This document shows positions 16,665-24,018 of a DNA stretch of 28,348 nt, in pieces. The stretch's first letter is position 1, and each line of letters starts with the position of its first letter. Both the position numbers and the translations under genes were made by a program. The stretch comes from an uncultured Campylobacter sp. (GTDB taxonomy: Bacteria; Campylobacterota; Campylobacteria; Campylobacterales; Campylobacteraceae). The notes beneath the pieces were generated by a model. The model searched no databases. It was not told the origin of the DNA and was given only the letters and a program-made list of their open reading frames with translations. The DNA lies in assembly GCF_938045775.1 (NCBI RefSeq), contig NZ_CALIBH010000206.1, forward strand, positions 1 through 28,348. The letters are read 5' to 3'.

Positions 16665-17831
16665 TTAATCTTGCGCCCCGCTTCGTGCGGCGTAGAATTC
16701 CCGCCTAAACTCTGCAAACTGCCCGCGCATTATCGCCTCTCTCATATCCGCAGCAAGGCGCAGGTAATAGTGCAGGTTGTGAATACTAGCCAGGCGATAA
16801 AAGCTAAGCTCTCGCGCGCGAAATAGATGATTTAGGTAGCCGCGGCTGAAGCGCTTGCACGTGTAGCAGTCGCAGTGCGGATCGATCGGATCGTGATCGC
16901 TGATAAAGCCCGCGTTTTTGATGCCGATCTTGCCGAAGCTCGTAAATAGCGTGCCGTTGCGGGCATTGCGCGTAGGCATCACGCAGTCGAACATATCCAC
17001 GCCGCGAGCGACGTTTTCGACGAGATCCTCGGGCGTGCCGACCCCCATCAAATATCGTGGGCGCGCCGCATCGACGTATGGCATCATGGCCTCTACCGTG
17101 TCGTACATCAGCTCGTTTTTCTCGCCCACGCTGAGCCCTCCGATCGCAAGCCCATCAAAGCTCATCTCGCACAGCGCTTCGGCGCAAAATTTGCGCGCCT
17201 GCGAGTCGGCGCCGCCTTGGATGATACCGAAGATGTTTTGATGCGCGTGCAGGCCGCGAGATTTCATGGCCTCGTGATAATCTATCGCCTCGCGAGCCCA
17301 TTTTATCGTGCGCACGACGCTTAGATCGATACGCTTTTTAAGCCGCGATCTATCATCGCTGCTAAGCGCGCCCGGCTCGCGCGGCAGCTCCACCAAATCG
17401 TCTAAAATCATCATAATATCGGAGTTTAACTCATACTGCGTATCGAGCACCGAGCGCGGCGTGAAATAATGCGTGCTGCCGTCGATGTGGCTTTTAAATT
17501 TTATACCGCCCTCGTCGTTTTTAGTGTTTGCGCGCAAGCTAAACGCCTGAAAGCCGCCGCTGTCGGTCAAAAATGAGCGAGGAAATTTCGTAAATCCGTG
17601 CAGCCCGCCGAACTCCGCCACTACCCGTGAGCCCGGGCGCAGATACATGTGATAGGTATTAGCAAGGATGATCTGCGCGCCCAGGAGCTGCTCTACGTCC
17701 GTCGCATCGAGCGCCTTGACCGCGCCCACGGTGCCGACCGGCATAAAAACGGGGGTACGGATCGTGCTGTGCGCCGTGCGGATCGTGCAGGCGCGCGCCG
17801 CGCCGTCCGCGGCGTCTATTTGAAAATCCAT
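16665..17831 (-). CDS. tgt: Queuine/preQ1 tRNA-guanine transglycosylase
   Basis: Bacterial Tgt exchanges the wobble guanine in tRNAs for Asp, Asn, His and Tyr for preQ1. DSGGFQ is at 90-95 with the general-acid Asp90; the nucleophile Asp282 is in DMFDCVMPTR (279-288); GGLSVGE (231-237) lines the base pocket. Zinc ligands Cys320, Cys322, Cys325 and His351 are present. The 388 residues are slightly longer than usual (about 375), through a short insert after FSLRANTKN (about 98-108). AAAGGA precedes the ATG. The gene stands alone; its 3' end faces the long spacer. No preQ1 riboswitch is evident in the leader. Confidence 0.96.
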   Translation of the reverse strand: MDFQIDAADGAARACTIRTAHSTIRTPVFMPVGTVGAVKALDATDVEQLLGAQIILANTYHMYLRPGSRVVAEFGGLHGFTKFPRSFLTDSGGFQAFSLRANTKNDEGGIKFKSHIDGSTHYFTPRSVLDTQYELNSDIMMILDDLVELPREPGALSSDDRSRLKKRIDLSVVRTIKWAREAIDYHEAMKSRGLHAHQNIFGIIQGGADSQARKFCAEALCEMSFDGLAIGGLSVGEKNELMYDTVEAMMPYVDAARPRYLMGVGTPEDLVENVARGVDMFDCVMPTRNARNGTLFTSFGKIGIKNAGFISDHDPIDPHCDCYTCKRFSRGYLNHLFRARELSFYRLASIHNLHYYLRLAADMREAIMRGQFAEFRREFYAARSGAQD

Positions 17832-18131
17832 CTTGATCCTTTAAATTTAGCTCTTGCGCGCACTCGGCGCAAAATTTTAAAAAGCGATTGTAGCGAAATT
17901 TAAATTTGCGGCAGGTAAAGGCGAGTAAAAAATTTAAAGGATATTATGAAGCGTTTGCGAATTAAAATTTAAGTAGCAGAGCCACCGCAACTGCGAAATG
18001 TAAAATTTACTGGCTTCTTTTATAATTAAAATTTAATCGAACGTTGCGAATTTAGCGAGCGCGGCGGTATTAGATCACGGCGCGCTTAATATTATAAATT
18101 TAAAGATGTACCGAGATAAAATTTCACGGAC
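17832..18131. other. Spacer between the Excalibur-protein gene and tgt
   Basis: This 300-base stretch is AAATTT-rich. It contains one minute frame (MKRLRIKI, 17946-17972, plus strand) behind AAAGGA, too short to support as a gene. The tgt promoter must lie in its first part, but I cannot pick out a convincing -10. Confidence 0.5.
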
Positions 18132-18470
18132 TTATGAAGCAAATTTTATAGCTATAACGCTACCATTAAATTTCTCCGCACCGCATGAGTCGGCAGCGCC
18201 CTTTAAATTTGAAACTTCGCTCTTTTCATCGCGCGCGCTAGAAAATCCGCTAAATTTATGACCATTACGGCCGCACAGCTGTTTTTCGCACGGCACGCCG
18301 TCGCCGTCGCCATCGGTGTGCTGAGTACCACCTTCCTGAGCCCTGCCACACTCTCGCAGATACCGCGTCGCCTCTTCGCAGCTGCTAAACTGCGAGCAAT
18401 AGGTCTTGGCGTTGCAATCAAGCCCCAAAGCAAGACTAGCCAATACCGAAAACAATAAAACTAATTTCAT
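18132..18470 (-). CDS. Small secreted protein with an Excalibur calcium-binding-type domain
   Basis: The N-terminus (MKLVLLFSVLASLALG) is a short signal peptide, with cleavage likely around residue 16-17. Residues 19-66 carry six cysteines and the Excalibur pattern: CSQFSSCEEATRYLREC, followed by DGDGDGVPCE (53-62) and a last Cys at 66. In this family the DxDxDGxxCE loop resembles an EF-hand calcium site. The C-terminal part (67-112) is unlike the family and not recognised. AAGGAAA lies close to the ATG, so the start is well supported. It lies 189 bases downstream of the metal-ATPase locus with its own spacer and may be independent. Function is unknown; export to the periplasm is the firmest inference. 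Confidence 0.8.
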   Translation of the reverse strand: MKLVLLFSVLASLALGLDCNAKTYCSQFSSCEEATRYLRECGRAQEGGTQHTDGDGDGVPCEKQLCGRNGHKFSGFSSARDEKSEVSNLKGAADSCGAEKFNGSVIAIKFAS

Positions 18471-18659
18471 CGTCTTTCCTTAAAATTTTGATGGAATTGT
18501 ATGGATAAATAGATAAATAATTAATAAAGTAGTAAATTTAGCCGCAAACGGCGTAAATTTCACCGCTTACGACGTTTTATTCGGCGGCTGCGTCTAAAGA
18601 AATTTAGCGGCTTTAGAGTTTTATCTTTGCACTTTCAAAAGCCGCGACGCGCTATGCCG

Positions 18660-19004
18660 CTAGGCGCTTTTGCGCACGCGAGGCTTTCTTTTCGCGGGAG
18701 CACTTTTTGCAGGCGAGCTTTTGCCGTCCGGCAGATTTTCCAAAGCTAAATTTGCTACGGATCTCTTTCTGCCCCTGCTCTTTGCTTTTCTATTTTGCAA
18801 AAACTCGCTGTACGGCGAGCCGTAAAGGCTAGCGTGCCAGATCGCGCTTGCCAGCATCACTGCACCCGAAACTTTATGCAGCTGCGACATGCGCGAGTTC
18901 ATATTTAGCGCGGTTAGAGCCGTGATACCCATACTCACTCCCAGCGTCACTTTAGCCGCTTTGCGCTGAAAATTTAGATCCAAAATTTTATCTTCAATGC
19001 TCAA
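18660..19004 (-). CDS. Small two-helix membrane protein with a Lys/Arg-rich tail, partner of the P-type ATPase
   Basis: The start is a TTG at 19004-19002, chosen because AAGGGG lies six bases upstream and no ATG occurs before residue 25; the reading frame overlaps the end of the ATPase gene by 11 bases. Residues 17-35 and 44-61 are hydrophobic helices. The second has His43 (QLHKVSG) and His57 (IWHASLYG), spacing that recalls the haem-binding helix of DUF4405-type cytochrome-b-like proteins, though this is by eye only. Residues 66-114 form a strongly basic tail with AKSAPAKRKPRVRKSA at the end. Tight coupling suggests it works with the ATPase, for example as an electron or metal partner. Function unknown. 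Confidence 0.75.
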   Translation of the reverse strand: MSIEDKILDLNFQRKAAKVTLGVSMGITALTALNMNSRMSQLHKVSGAVMLASAIWHASLYGSPYSEFLQNRKAKSRGRKRSVANLALENLPDGKSSPAKSAPAKRKPRVRKSA

Positions 19005-21075
19005 ATTTTACCCCTTTGATAGAATTCAGTAGTAGTCCTATCGTCGTGCCATTATGCAGCAGCGCCGTAGCTACGGGACTTAGCGTGCCGAAGGTCGCCA
19101 AAAATAAAATGATCGAATTTATCCCCACGGTGGCGTTGAAATTTCGATTTACGAGCCGCAGCGTGTCGTTAGCTAGTGCCTTTACCTGCGCGACGCCCTC
19201 GATATCGTTTTTTAAAAGCCCGATCTGCGCGGAAGCCTTGGCGATCTCGGCGCCGTTTAGCATGCTGATGCCGATATCCGCCTTCATCAGGCTCGGCGCA
19301 TCGTTTATGCCGTCGCCCACGAAGACCACCTTCCGCCCCTCGGCTTTTAATTGCTCTAAAATTTCAGTCTTTTGCGTAGGCAGCAGCTCGCCATAATAGC
19401 GATCTACGCCGAGCTTTTTGGCTACGGCGCGGGCTTTTGATTTCACGTCGCCGCTTAGCATGACGATCTGCCCTACGCCAAGCTCGCGAAGCCTAGCGAT
19501 GACGGCGCGAGCGTTTGCGCGCACCTCGTCCCTAAGTCCGATGAGCCCCAAAAGTCTGCCGTCAAATGCGATGTAAAGCAGCGCGAGCCCCTTTTGCATC
19601 GCAAGATCGATGGTCTGCTCATGCGCCGCAAACGAGATCATCTCGTCGTCTTCGAGGAAGTGGCGCGAGCCGATGATGAGCTTTTTGCCCTCGATGCTTG
19701 TTTTAACGCCGTGAGCGACGACGAATTCCACCTCGTCGTGGTGTTTGTGGATAAAGCCGTGCTTTTTAGCCGCATCCACGATCGCCTCGGCCACGGGATG
19801 AAAGTAATGCTCCTCGGCGCTTGCGGTTAAATTTAAAATATCGTTTTTGCTAAAGCGCTCGTCAAACGATATGATCTCGGCGACCTCCAGGTTGCCGTAC
19901 GTAAGCGTGCCCGTCTTATCGAATACGAAGGTGTCGGCGCTCGCAAGCGACTCAAGAGCCTTGGCGCCTTTGATTAAAATCCCGTTTTTGCCCGCCTTTG
20001 AGATGCTTGATTTAAAAGCAACCGGCGTAGGCAGCTTAAGCGCGCACGAGTAATCCGCCTGTAGCACCGAAGCTACGCTCATAAAATTTCGATTTATCAG
20101 ATAGGACACGCCCGCAAGCCCGAAGGTTACCGGAACGAGCTTGTCGGCTAAGTGAGTCGTATGCATGCCGATGCTGGAGCGCTCGTTAAGAGATGCCGTG
20201 ATGTAATGCTTGATGCGCTGCGTGGAGGTGTTTTCGCCGACGTTTTCTGCCCAGATACGGATCCTGCCCTCCTCCACGATCGTGCCGCTTAGCACGCTAT
20301 CGCCGCGAGATTTTTTCACCGCGACCGATTCGCCCGTCATATTAGCTTGATTTATCATCGCTTCGCCGCTTACGACGTGCCCATCCACGGCTATGATATC
20401 GCCTGCACCCACGACTACGATATCGCCTACTTTTAGCTTAGAAGTGGCGATTTTGACTTCGGTTTTTTTGCCGTTTTGATCTATCTCGACCCACGCCTCG
20501 GTGATGTCTGGGCGAGCGAGCTCGCGGATTAGATCGTCACTTTTATAAACGGTGCTCTCCTCCATATATTCGCCAAGAGCAAGCATAGCGTTGGTGCTGT
20601 TTGCGGCAAATACATCGCCGCGAGCGAGCGAAATCCCCACAGCAGCAGCCTCCAAGCCCTTTGAAGTAAGCCCGTGACGAAAGCTTTCTTTAATGCCCTC
20701 TTTTAAGATAGGCATGCACGCTACGATGCTAAATGCGCGCGCTAAAGGCGAAGTGCGAAAGATTAAATTCCCTCCCAACGCAAGAAGCGCTAAAATAAAG
20801 TCGTTTTTGCTCGGTAAATTTTTATGGCTAGCGGGGATAATTGATTTTAGCTCGCTTAAATTTAAATCTTCAAGTTGCTTTAGAATTCCCGCCTTATTTG
20901 CACCCGCGTCAAGCCTAAGGATCAAAGAGCCAATTTTAGCGTTAAATCTAGCTTCAGTTACGCACTCAAGCCTCGCAGCAGCTTTTTGCAGCGCGCTCGT
21001 ATCGAGCCCTTTAAAGCCCGCGACCTTTATGCGTAGTCTAGTTTTAGTCTCATGTAAAATTTTAAAATTTTGCAT
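18994..21075 (-). CDS. P1B-type heavy-metal ATPase with SCA membrane motif (P1B-6 / FezB-like candidate)
   Basis: This ion pump has all catalytic parts: TGES (247-250), DKTGT (386-390, phosphorylated Asp386), the P1B-specific HP (426-427), and GDGINDAP (587-594). The N-terminus (1-56, RLRIKVAGFKG... GSLILRLD) is an HMA_2-like domain without the CxxC metal site. The metal-selecting motif in the membrane reads YSCALK (342-347) where Cu, Zn and Co pumps have CPC, CPH or SPC; thus the usual proline is missing. As far as I recall, P1B-6 ATPases, including FezB of ferrosome loci, show such a change; substrate is probably iron-like but this is inference. The start is ATG three bases after the previous gene. 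The next gene overlaps its end by 11 bases. A fragment of a paralogue lies at 304-422. Confidence 0.93.
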   Translation of the reverse strand: MQNFKILHETKTRLRIKVAGFKGLDTSALQKAAARLECVTEARFNAKIGSLILRLDAGANKAGILKQLEDLNLSELKSIIPASHKNLPSKNDFILALLALGGNLIFRTSPLARAFSIVACMPILKEGIKESFRHGLTSKGLEAAAVGISLARGDVFAANSTNAMLALGEYMEESTVYKSDDLIRELARPDITEAWVEIDQNGKKTEVKIATSKLKVGDIVVVGAGDIIAVDGHVVSGEAMINQANMTGESVAVKKSRGDSVLSGTIVEEGRIRIWAENVGENTSTQRIKHYITASLNERSSIGMHTTHLADKLVPVTFGLAGVSYLINRNFMSVASVLQADYSCALKLPTPVAFKSSISKAGKNGILIKGAKALESLASADTFVFDKTGTLTYGNLEVAEIISFDERFSKNDILNLTASAEEHYFHPVAEAIVDAAKKHGFIHKHHDEVEFVVAHGVKTSIEGKKLIIGSRHFLEDDEMISFAAHEQTIDLAMQKGLALLYIAFDGRLLGLIGLRDEVRANARAVIARLRELGVGQIVMLSGDVKSKARAVAKKLGVDRYYGELLPTQKTEILEQLKAEGRKVVFVGDGINDAPSLMKADIGISMLNGAEIAKASAQIGLLKNDIEGVAQVKALANDTLRLVNRNFNATVGINSIILFLATFGTLSPVATALLHNGTTIGLLLNSIKGVKFEH

Positions 21076-21078
21076 CGA

Positions 21079-21573
21079 CTACTCTTGCATCTCTGCCTTG
21101 GCGTCTTCAAAGCGTTCCTTCATCTCTTCAACGCCCATCTGAAACATCTCGGTACCCTTTGCAATGAGCTTAAAAAGCTTTTTTTGCGCGTTTTCGTCGG
21201 TTAGAAAATAGGTCGCCGCGGCCCCCAGAACGATACCTGTGATAAATGAGTTGCTACCAAATAAGCCGTTCGCGTTTTGCCTACCACCCAAGGAATTAAA
21301 AATTCCACCGGAAGTGGAATTTTGCGAGCCCTGAGTAGAATTTACGTCGCTTGAGCTTTGAGCAGCGGAATCTTTATTATCCGAATTATTGCTGGAAGCA
21401 GAGCTATTAAAAGGTGCGGAATTTACCCGCTCATTTATCCATTTTGCCCAACCGCCGAGCTTATCATCGCCAGTAAAGCCTCCCGCAGAGCCGCTAGAAT
21501 ATTTATTGCCACCAAAATCGTAATCGTCTAGAATTTCTTTCAAATCTTTTTTTGTGATATACGGATTACTCAT
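21079..21573 (-). CDS. YtxH-like membrane protein with disordered Ser/Asn-rich region
   Basis: The 164 residues fall into three parts. Residues 1-50 are polar with a DDYDFGGNKY motif. Residues 51-105 are rich in Ser, Asn, Gly and Gln and probably disordered. Residues 109-125 (SFITGIVLGAAATYFLT) form a single Gly/Ala-rich membrane helix, followed by DENAQKKL and an acidic amphipathic helix to the end (KGTEMFQMGVEEMKERFEDA), the layout of YtxH-type proteins. The start overlaps the upstream gene by eight bases and the stop lies three bases before the ATPase start, so it is coupled with both. It may shape or coat a membrane, but no function is established. Confidence 0.85.
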   Translation of the reverse strand: MSNPYITKKDLKEILDDYDFGGNKYSSGSAGGFTGDDKLGGWAKWINERVNSAPFNSSASSNNSDNKDSAAQSSSDVNSTQGSQNSTSGGIFNSLGGRQNANGLFGSNSFITGIVLGAAATYFLTDENAQKKLFKLIAKGTEMFQMGVEEMKERFEDAKAEMQE

Positions 21574-21868
21574 TGCCTACCTTAAGAATAAAATTTCTAC
21601 CCGCAATGAGCGCGCCTACGCATACTGCGACGCCTGCCGCTGCGCGTAGATACTCGCCTTGTACGAGTTTATTTGCGCTGTAAATCGCGCCGCCGCCGAT
21701 GATACCGCCGCTTAGCGCAATATCTAGCGCATCGCGAATCGCTTTAGATTTGCTTTTGCCTTCTTTAGCTTTAACGAGCTCTACGGCGCAACCGCCGATC
21801 GCCCCCGCTATAGCACCGCTTAAAACGTGATCCAGCGGCGAACGCTGTGTCGTAAGTGATCTATTCAT
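21566..21868 (-). CDS. Small two-span Gly-rich membrane protein, MamC-like topology
   Basis: Two Gly/Ala-rich hydrophobic segments (about 16-32, LSGAIAGAIGGCAVELV, and 50-66, IALSGGIIGGGAIYSAN, extended by 75-92, AAAGVAVCVGALIAGRN) flank a charged loop KAKEGKSKSKAIRDALD (33-49). By eye this layout resembles the magnetosome membrane protein MamC/Mms13, where the loop between two helices faces the mineral and begins similarly (KEKRITNTEAAID). It could also be a general glycine-zipper protein. The stop overlaps the next start by eight bases and it begins eight bases after the gene before it. Homology to MamC needs a profile search. Confidence 0.8.
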   Translation of the reverse strand: MNRSLTTQRSPLDHVLSGAIAGAIGGCAVELVKAKEGKSKSKAIRDALDIALSGGIIGGGAIYSANKLVQGEYLRAAAGVAVCVGALIAGRNFILKVGNE

Positions 21869-21876
21869 TTAGGCCT

Positions 21877-22368
21877 CTATTTTTCTGATTTATCGTCTGC
21901 GGACGTAAATTTAGCCGAAGAATTATCGTCCATTTTTACGATCTGCGGGATATTAAGCGGAGTAGTAGATGCTGCGGATGTCTCACCTACCGGTGTTGCG
22001 CCAGCCTTAGCGCTCGCGGTGGATTTTTTAGTTCTTTTAAATCCAGGTTTTGGTCCCGGCTTTTTTCTGGTTTTTTTTGCAGTGCTAGTTTCAGTGCTAG
22101 TGCTACTTGTCGCAGCTTTTTTGCTACCAGACTTTCTTTTATTTTTTACCGCCTCGGCGACATCGTCTAAGCCCTCTTTGGCTTCCGCAAAAATTTCTTT
22201 TGATTTTTTGCTTAATTTTTCTGCTCCGCCTTTGACGCTATTTTTTAGCTCCTCGACGCTTTTACTGCTAACGATTTTATTCGCACCTTCTTTGATTTTA
22301 TCTCGATTGTTATAAGCGTAAACCGCCGCGCAACCAAGCGCAAAACCTGCTAGAAATGGGATCGGCAT
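21877..22368 (-). CDS. YtxH-like protein with a Lys/Pro/Ser-rich tail; first gene of the ATPase transcript
   Basis: Residues 4-19 (PFLAGFALGCAAVYAYN) are an N-terminal membrane helix, followed by NRDKIKEGANKI and an amphipathic, coiled-coil-prone region with many Lys and Glu to about residue 78. Residues 78-120 are Lys/Ser/Thr-rich and include RKKPGPKPGFKRTKKS, which resembles an AT-hook or basic polymer-binding motif. The last 40 residues are polar. AAGGAG lies eight bases before the ATG. It follows a 95-base gap that holds promoter-like sequences, so it probably starts a five-gene transcript (YtxH-like, MamC-like, YtxH-like, ATPase, small protein). Confidence 0.85.
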   Translation of the reverse strand: MPIPFLAGFALGCAAVYAYNNRDKIKEGANKIVSSKSVEELKNSVKGGAEKLSKKSKEIFAEAKEGLDDVAEAVKNKRKSGSKKAATSSTSTETSTAKKTRKKPGPKPGFKRTKKSTASAKAGATPVGETSAASTTPLNIPQIVKMDDNSSAKFTSADDKSEK

Positions 22369-22388
22369 TTCATTCTCCTTGTGTTAAG

Positions 22389-22433
22389 ATTATAAAGTCA
22401 TTTTATCAACTTTACATAGATTTTGATATTATA
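22389..22433 (-). promoter_or_regulatory. Promoter region of the ATPase transcript with two -10 boxes and a dyad between them
   Basis: TATAAT occurs twice on the minus strand, at 22433-22428 and 22394-22389. Between them, 22394-22413 reads (plus strand) AAAGTCATTTTATCAACTTT, an imperfect dyad with AAAGT/ACTTT arms, well placed as an operator. From the upstream box the leader would be about 53 bases, with the dyad just after the transcription start. The protein that would bind is unknown; the resemblance to a Fur box is weak. Confidence 0.4.
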
Positions 22434-22463
22434 GCGACTTTTTTAGATTTTTGCAATCCTAAT

Positions 22464-23075
22464 TTAATTTTTCTGCAAAATTCCTTTAATTAAATTGGAA
22501 AATGCGCTATTTAAGATATTTTGCAAATCGTATTTTTGAAATATCCGCTCTAATCCCTGCGGATTTTTTAAAATTTCATTTAATAAATCAGTGAAATTCA
22601 AAGAATTTAAATCAGCCTCGTATTTAGAATTTAATTCTTTTAAAATCGGCAAAATTTCATTATACGAAACCGCCTGCGCCTTATACAGCAGCTCTTTAAA
22701 TTCTGCGTTCTTGCACGAATTAATTAGATCGTCATAAAACATCATAGAGCTTTTTTCTATCAAAAGTGCCGAAGCCAAAAACTCATTCATACCTTTTGCA
22801 ACCAGTGCCTCACTGCTATTTTCAGGAGGCATAGCGCCAAGCCCGCAAGAATTTGCAAAGTCTAACATCCGCTCAAGTAATCCAGCTCGTAAAGATAGAA
22901 TTTCTCCTAGCTTTTTATCTTGAAATTTAACTGCGCCCAGCGAATAAAACTGTAAAATTTGCGCCTCTTTTTCGAGCAAAAGAGCAATATCTATAATTTG
23001 CACTTCATTTAAATTCCGAGATTTATTAGAAATTTTGCGCGATTTTTTGGTGCTACATAATGCTTCTTCGCTCAA
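22464..23075 (-). CDS. Helical protein with possible ferritin-like fold, histidine-free
   Basis: The start is TTG at 23075-23073: GAGG lies seven bases upstream and the TTG overlaps the previous stop as TTGA. An upstream extension to 23150 is only another frame of the HMA_2 gene. The 203 residues form long amphipathic helices. Pairs such as LLEKEAQILQFYSL and LLIEKSSMMFYDDLINSCKNAEFK follow the heptad and 'E..A..FY' look of rubrerythrin/ferritin-like helices. However, there is no histidine in the whole protein, so the normal ExxH di-iron ligands are absent; any metal site would need other residues. The C-terminal 45 residues (about 158-203) form further amphipathic helices. With its neighbours it suggests metal handling; the fold is a guess needing structure prediction. 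Confidence 0.7.
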   Translation of the reverse strand: MSEEALCSTKKSRKISNKSRNLNEVQIIDIALLLEKEAQILQFYSLGAVKFQDKKLGEILSLRAGLLERMLDFANSCGLGAMPPENSSEALVAKGMNEFLASALLIEKSSMMFYDDLINSCKNAEFKELLYKAQAVSYNEILPILKELNSKYEADLNSLNFTDLLNEILKNPQGLERIFQKYDLQNILNSAFSNLIKGILQKN

Positions 23076-23389
23076 GAAATCGCCTCTATATTGGAATTTA
23101 CAAGCGCTACTAGCTCCGGCGAACTGATGCCGCTTAAAAACTGCTCCCAAAGGTGCATCGGAAAAACGCTTTCATCATAATGAATCGTCAGCGAGCCGAT
23201 TAGAGAGTTAAATTTATACTCTTTTATCCCACGAATTGCAGCTATTTTAGCCTTCAGGCTCTCTTCGCTCACGCTATCTCGCAACTCCCTAATTTTGGGA
23301 CTTACGCGGATACGAATACGACCTTTGCTGTGGCTGATTTTGCTAAAATACTTATGAAATTCCAAAATATCGTTGTGATTTATTTTCAT
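23072..23389 (-). CDS. HMA_2-type domain protein without CxxC
   Basis: I placed the start at ATG 23389 because AAGGAA lies five bases upstream; the longer frame to 23413 would begin with TTG without a ribosome site. The 105 residues contain a single domain: SHSKGRIRIRVSPKIRE..., then IRGIKEYKFNSLIGSLTIHYD (about residues 20-72). The same pattern forms the N-terminus of the ATPase in this locus (TKTRLRIKV..., EARFNAKIGSLILRLD), so they share a ferredoxin-like HMA_2 domain. The metal-binding CxxC of classic HMA domains is missing. Its stop overlaps the next start. It probably interacts with the ATPase or the membrane, but its ligand is unknown. Confidence 0.8.
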   Translation of the reverse strand: MKINHNDILEFHKYFSKISHSKGRIRIRVSPKIRELRDSVSEESLKAKIAAIRGIKEYKFNSLIGSLTIHYDESVFPMHLWEQFLSGISSPELVALVNSNIEAIS

Positions 23390-23411
23390 ATTTTTCCTTA
23401 AATTTGCGCCC

Positions 23412-23432
23412 AAATAATATCATAAATCATTT
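23412..23432 (-). promoter_or_regulatory. Candidate Fur-like dyad overlapping a -10 box of the HMA_2 gene
   Basis: A 21-base stretch with arms AAATGAT and ATTATTT (one mismatch to a perfect dyad) overlaps the -10-like TATTAT (23419-23414), about 23 bases before the ATG. Repeated ATGAT/ATTAT words are reminiscent of Fur boxes, but the match is modest. Confidence 0.25.
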
Positions 23433-23454
23433 AATTCCTGCTAAATTTTGCGAA

Positions 23455-23982
23455 TTATTTGCGTTTAGGACGGAATATTTTTATCTTATTTTCATCCGCT
23501 GTTATGTAATTTCCTCCCATTAAATCAATACAATACGGCACGGCAGGAAACACTGGTAGAAGGCACTCTTTAATCGCTTTTGGATTGCCCGGTAAGTTTA
23601 TAATCAGAGATTTTTTGCGGATCGCTGCTATCTGGCGAGATAAAATTGCCGTAGGCACGATCTTTTGGCTTTCTGCACGCATCAGCTCACCAAAGCCTGG
23701 CATTAATTTCTCACTTACCGCTTCGGTCGCTTCAGGCGTTACATCGCGTGGAGCAGGACCCGTACCGCCCGTAGTTAGCACCAAATCACAACCTGCTTCG
23801 TCGCAAAGATAAATCAGCTTATCTTTGATCAGCTCTAGCTCATCGGGGACAATTTCATAAAAATACTCTTTCTCGCAAGTTAGCCAATCATCCATCACGG
23901 CAATTATTTCTTTGCCTCCTAAATCCTCGTAAACGCCACCGCTAGCGCGATCACTTATCGTTAAAACACCTATTTTTACCAT
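23455..23982 (-). CDS. mogA: Molybdopterin adenylyltransferase MogA/MoaB family
   Basis: This enzyme activates molybdopterin with AMP before molybdate insertion. The 175 residues have the MoCF signature TTGGTGPAPRDVTPEAT (70-86) and the second motif LPGNPKAIKECL (130-141). The N-terminus MVKIGVLTISDRASGG is typical, with the SDRAS motif at 10-14. Length is normal for single-domain MogA. A strong AAGGAGAGG site precedes the ATG. It ends 65 bases before the HMA_2 gene and may share its transcript, but its function belongs to molybdenum enzymes (nitrate or formate metabolism) and not obviously to the metal locus. Confidence 0.93.
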   Translation of the reverse strand: MVKIGVLTISDRASGGVYEDLGGKEIIAVMDDWLTCEKEYFYEIVPDELELIKDKLIYLCDEAGCDLVLTTGGTGPAPRDVTPEATEAVSEKLMPGFGELMRAESQKIVPTAILSRQIAAIRKKSLIINLPGNPKAIKECLLPVFPAVPYCIDLMGGNYITADENKIKIFRPKRK

Positions 23983-24018
23983 TTTCCTCTCCTTTATTAG
24001 AATTTTAAATTTTAAAAT

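Noticed and set aside
17946..17972. Eight-residue frame MKRLRIKI behind AAAGGA in the tgt upstream spacer
   Set aside because: Too short, no conserved context, expected by chance in AAATTT-rich sequence.
23076..23150. Upstream extension of the possible ferritin-like protein to an earlier start at 23150
   Set aside because: The extra 25 residues are another frame of the HMA_2 gene and lack a ribosome site; TTG at 23075 has GAGG in place.
23390..23413. Eight-residue extension of the HMA_2 protein from a TTG at 23413
   Set aside because: ATG at 23389 has AAGGAA at the correct distance, and the TTG lacks a ribosome site.
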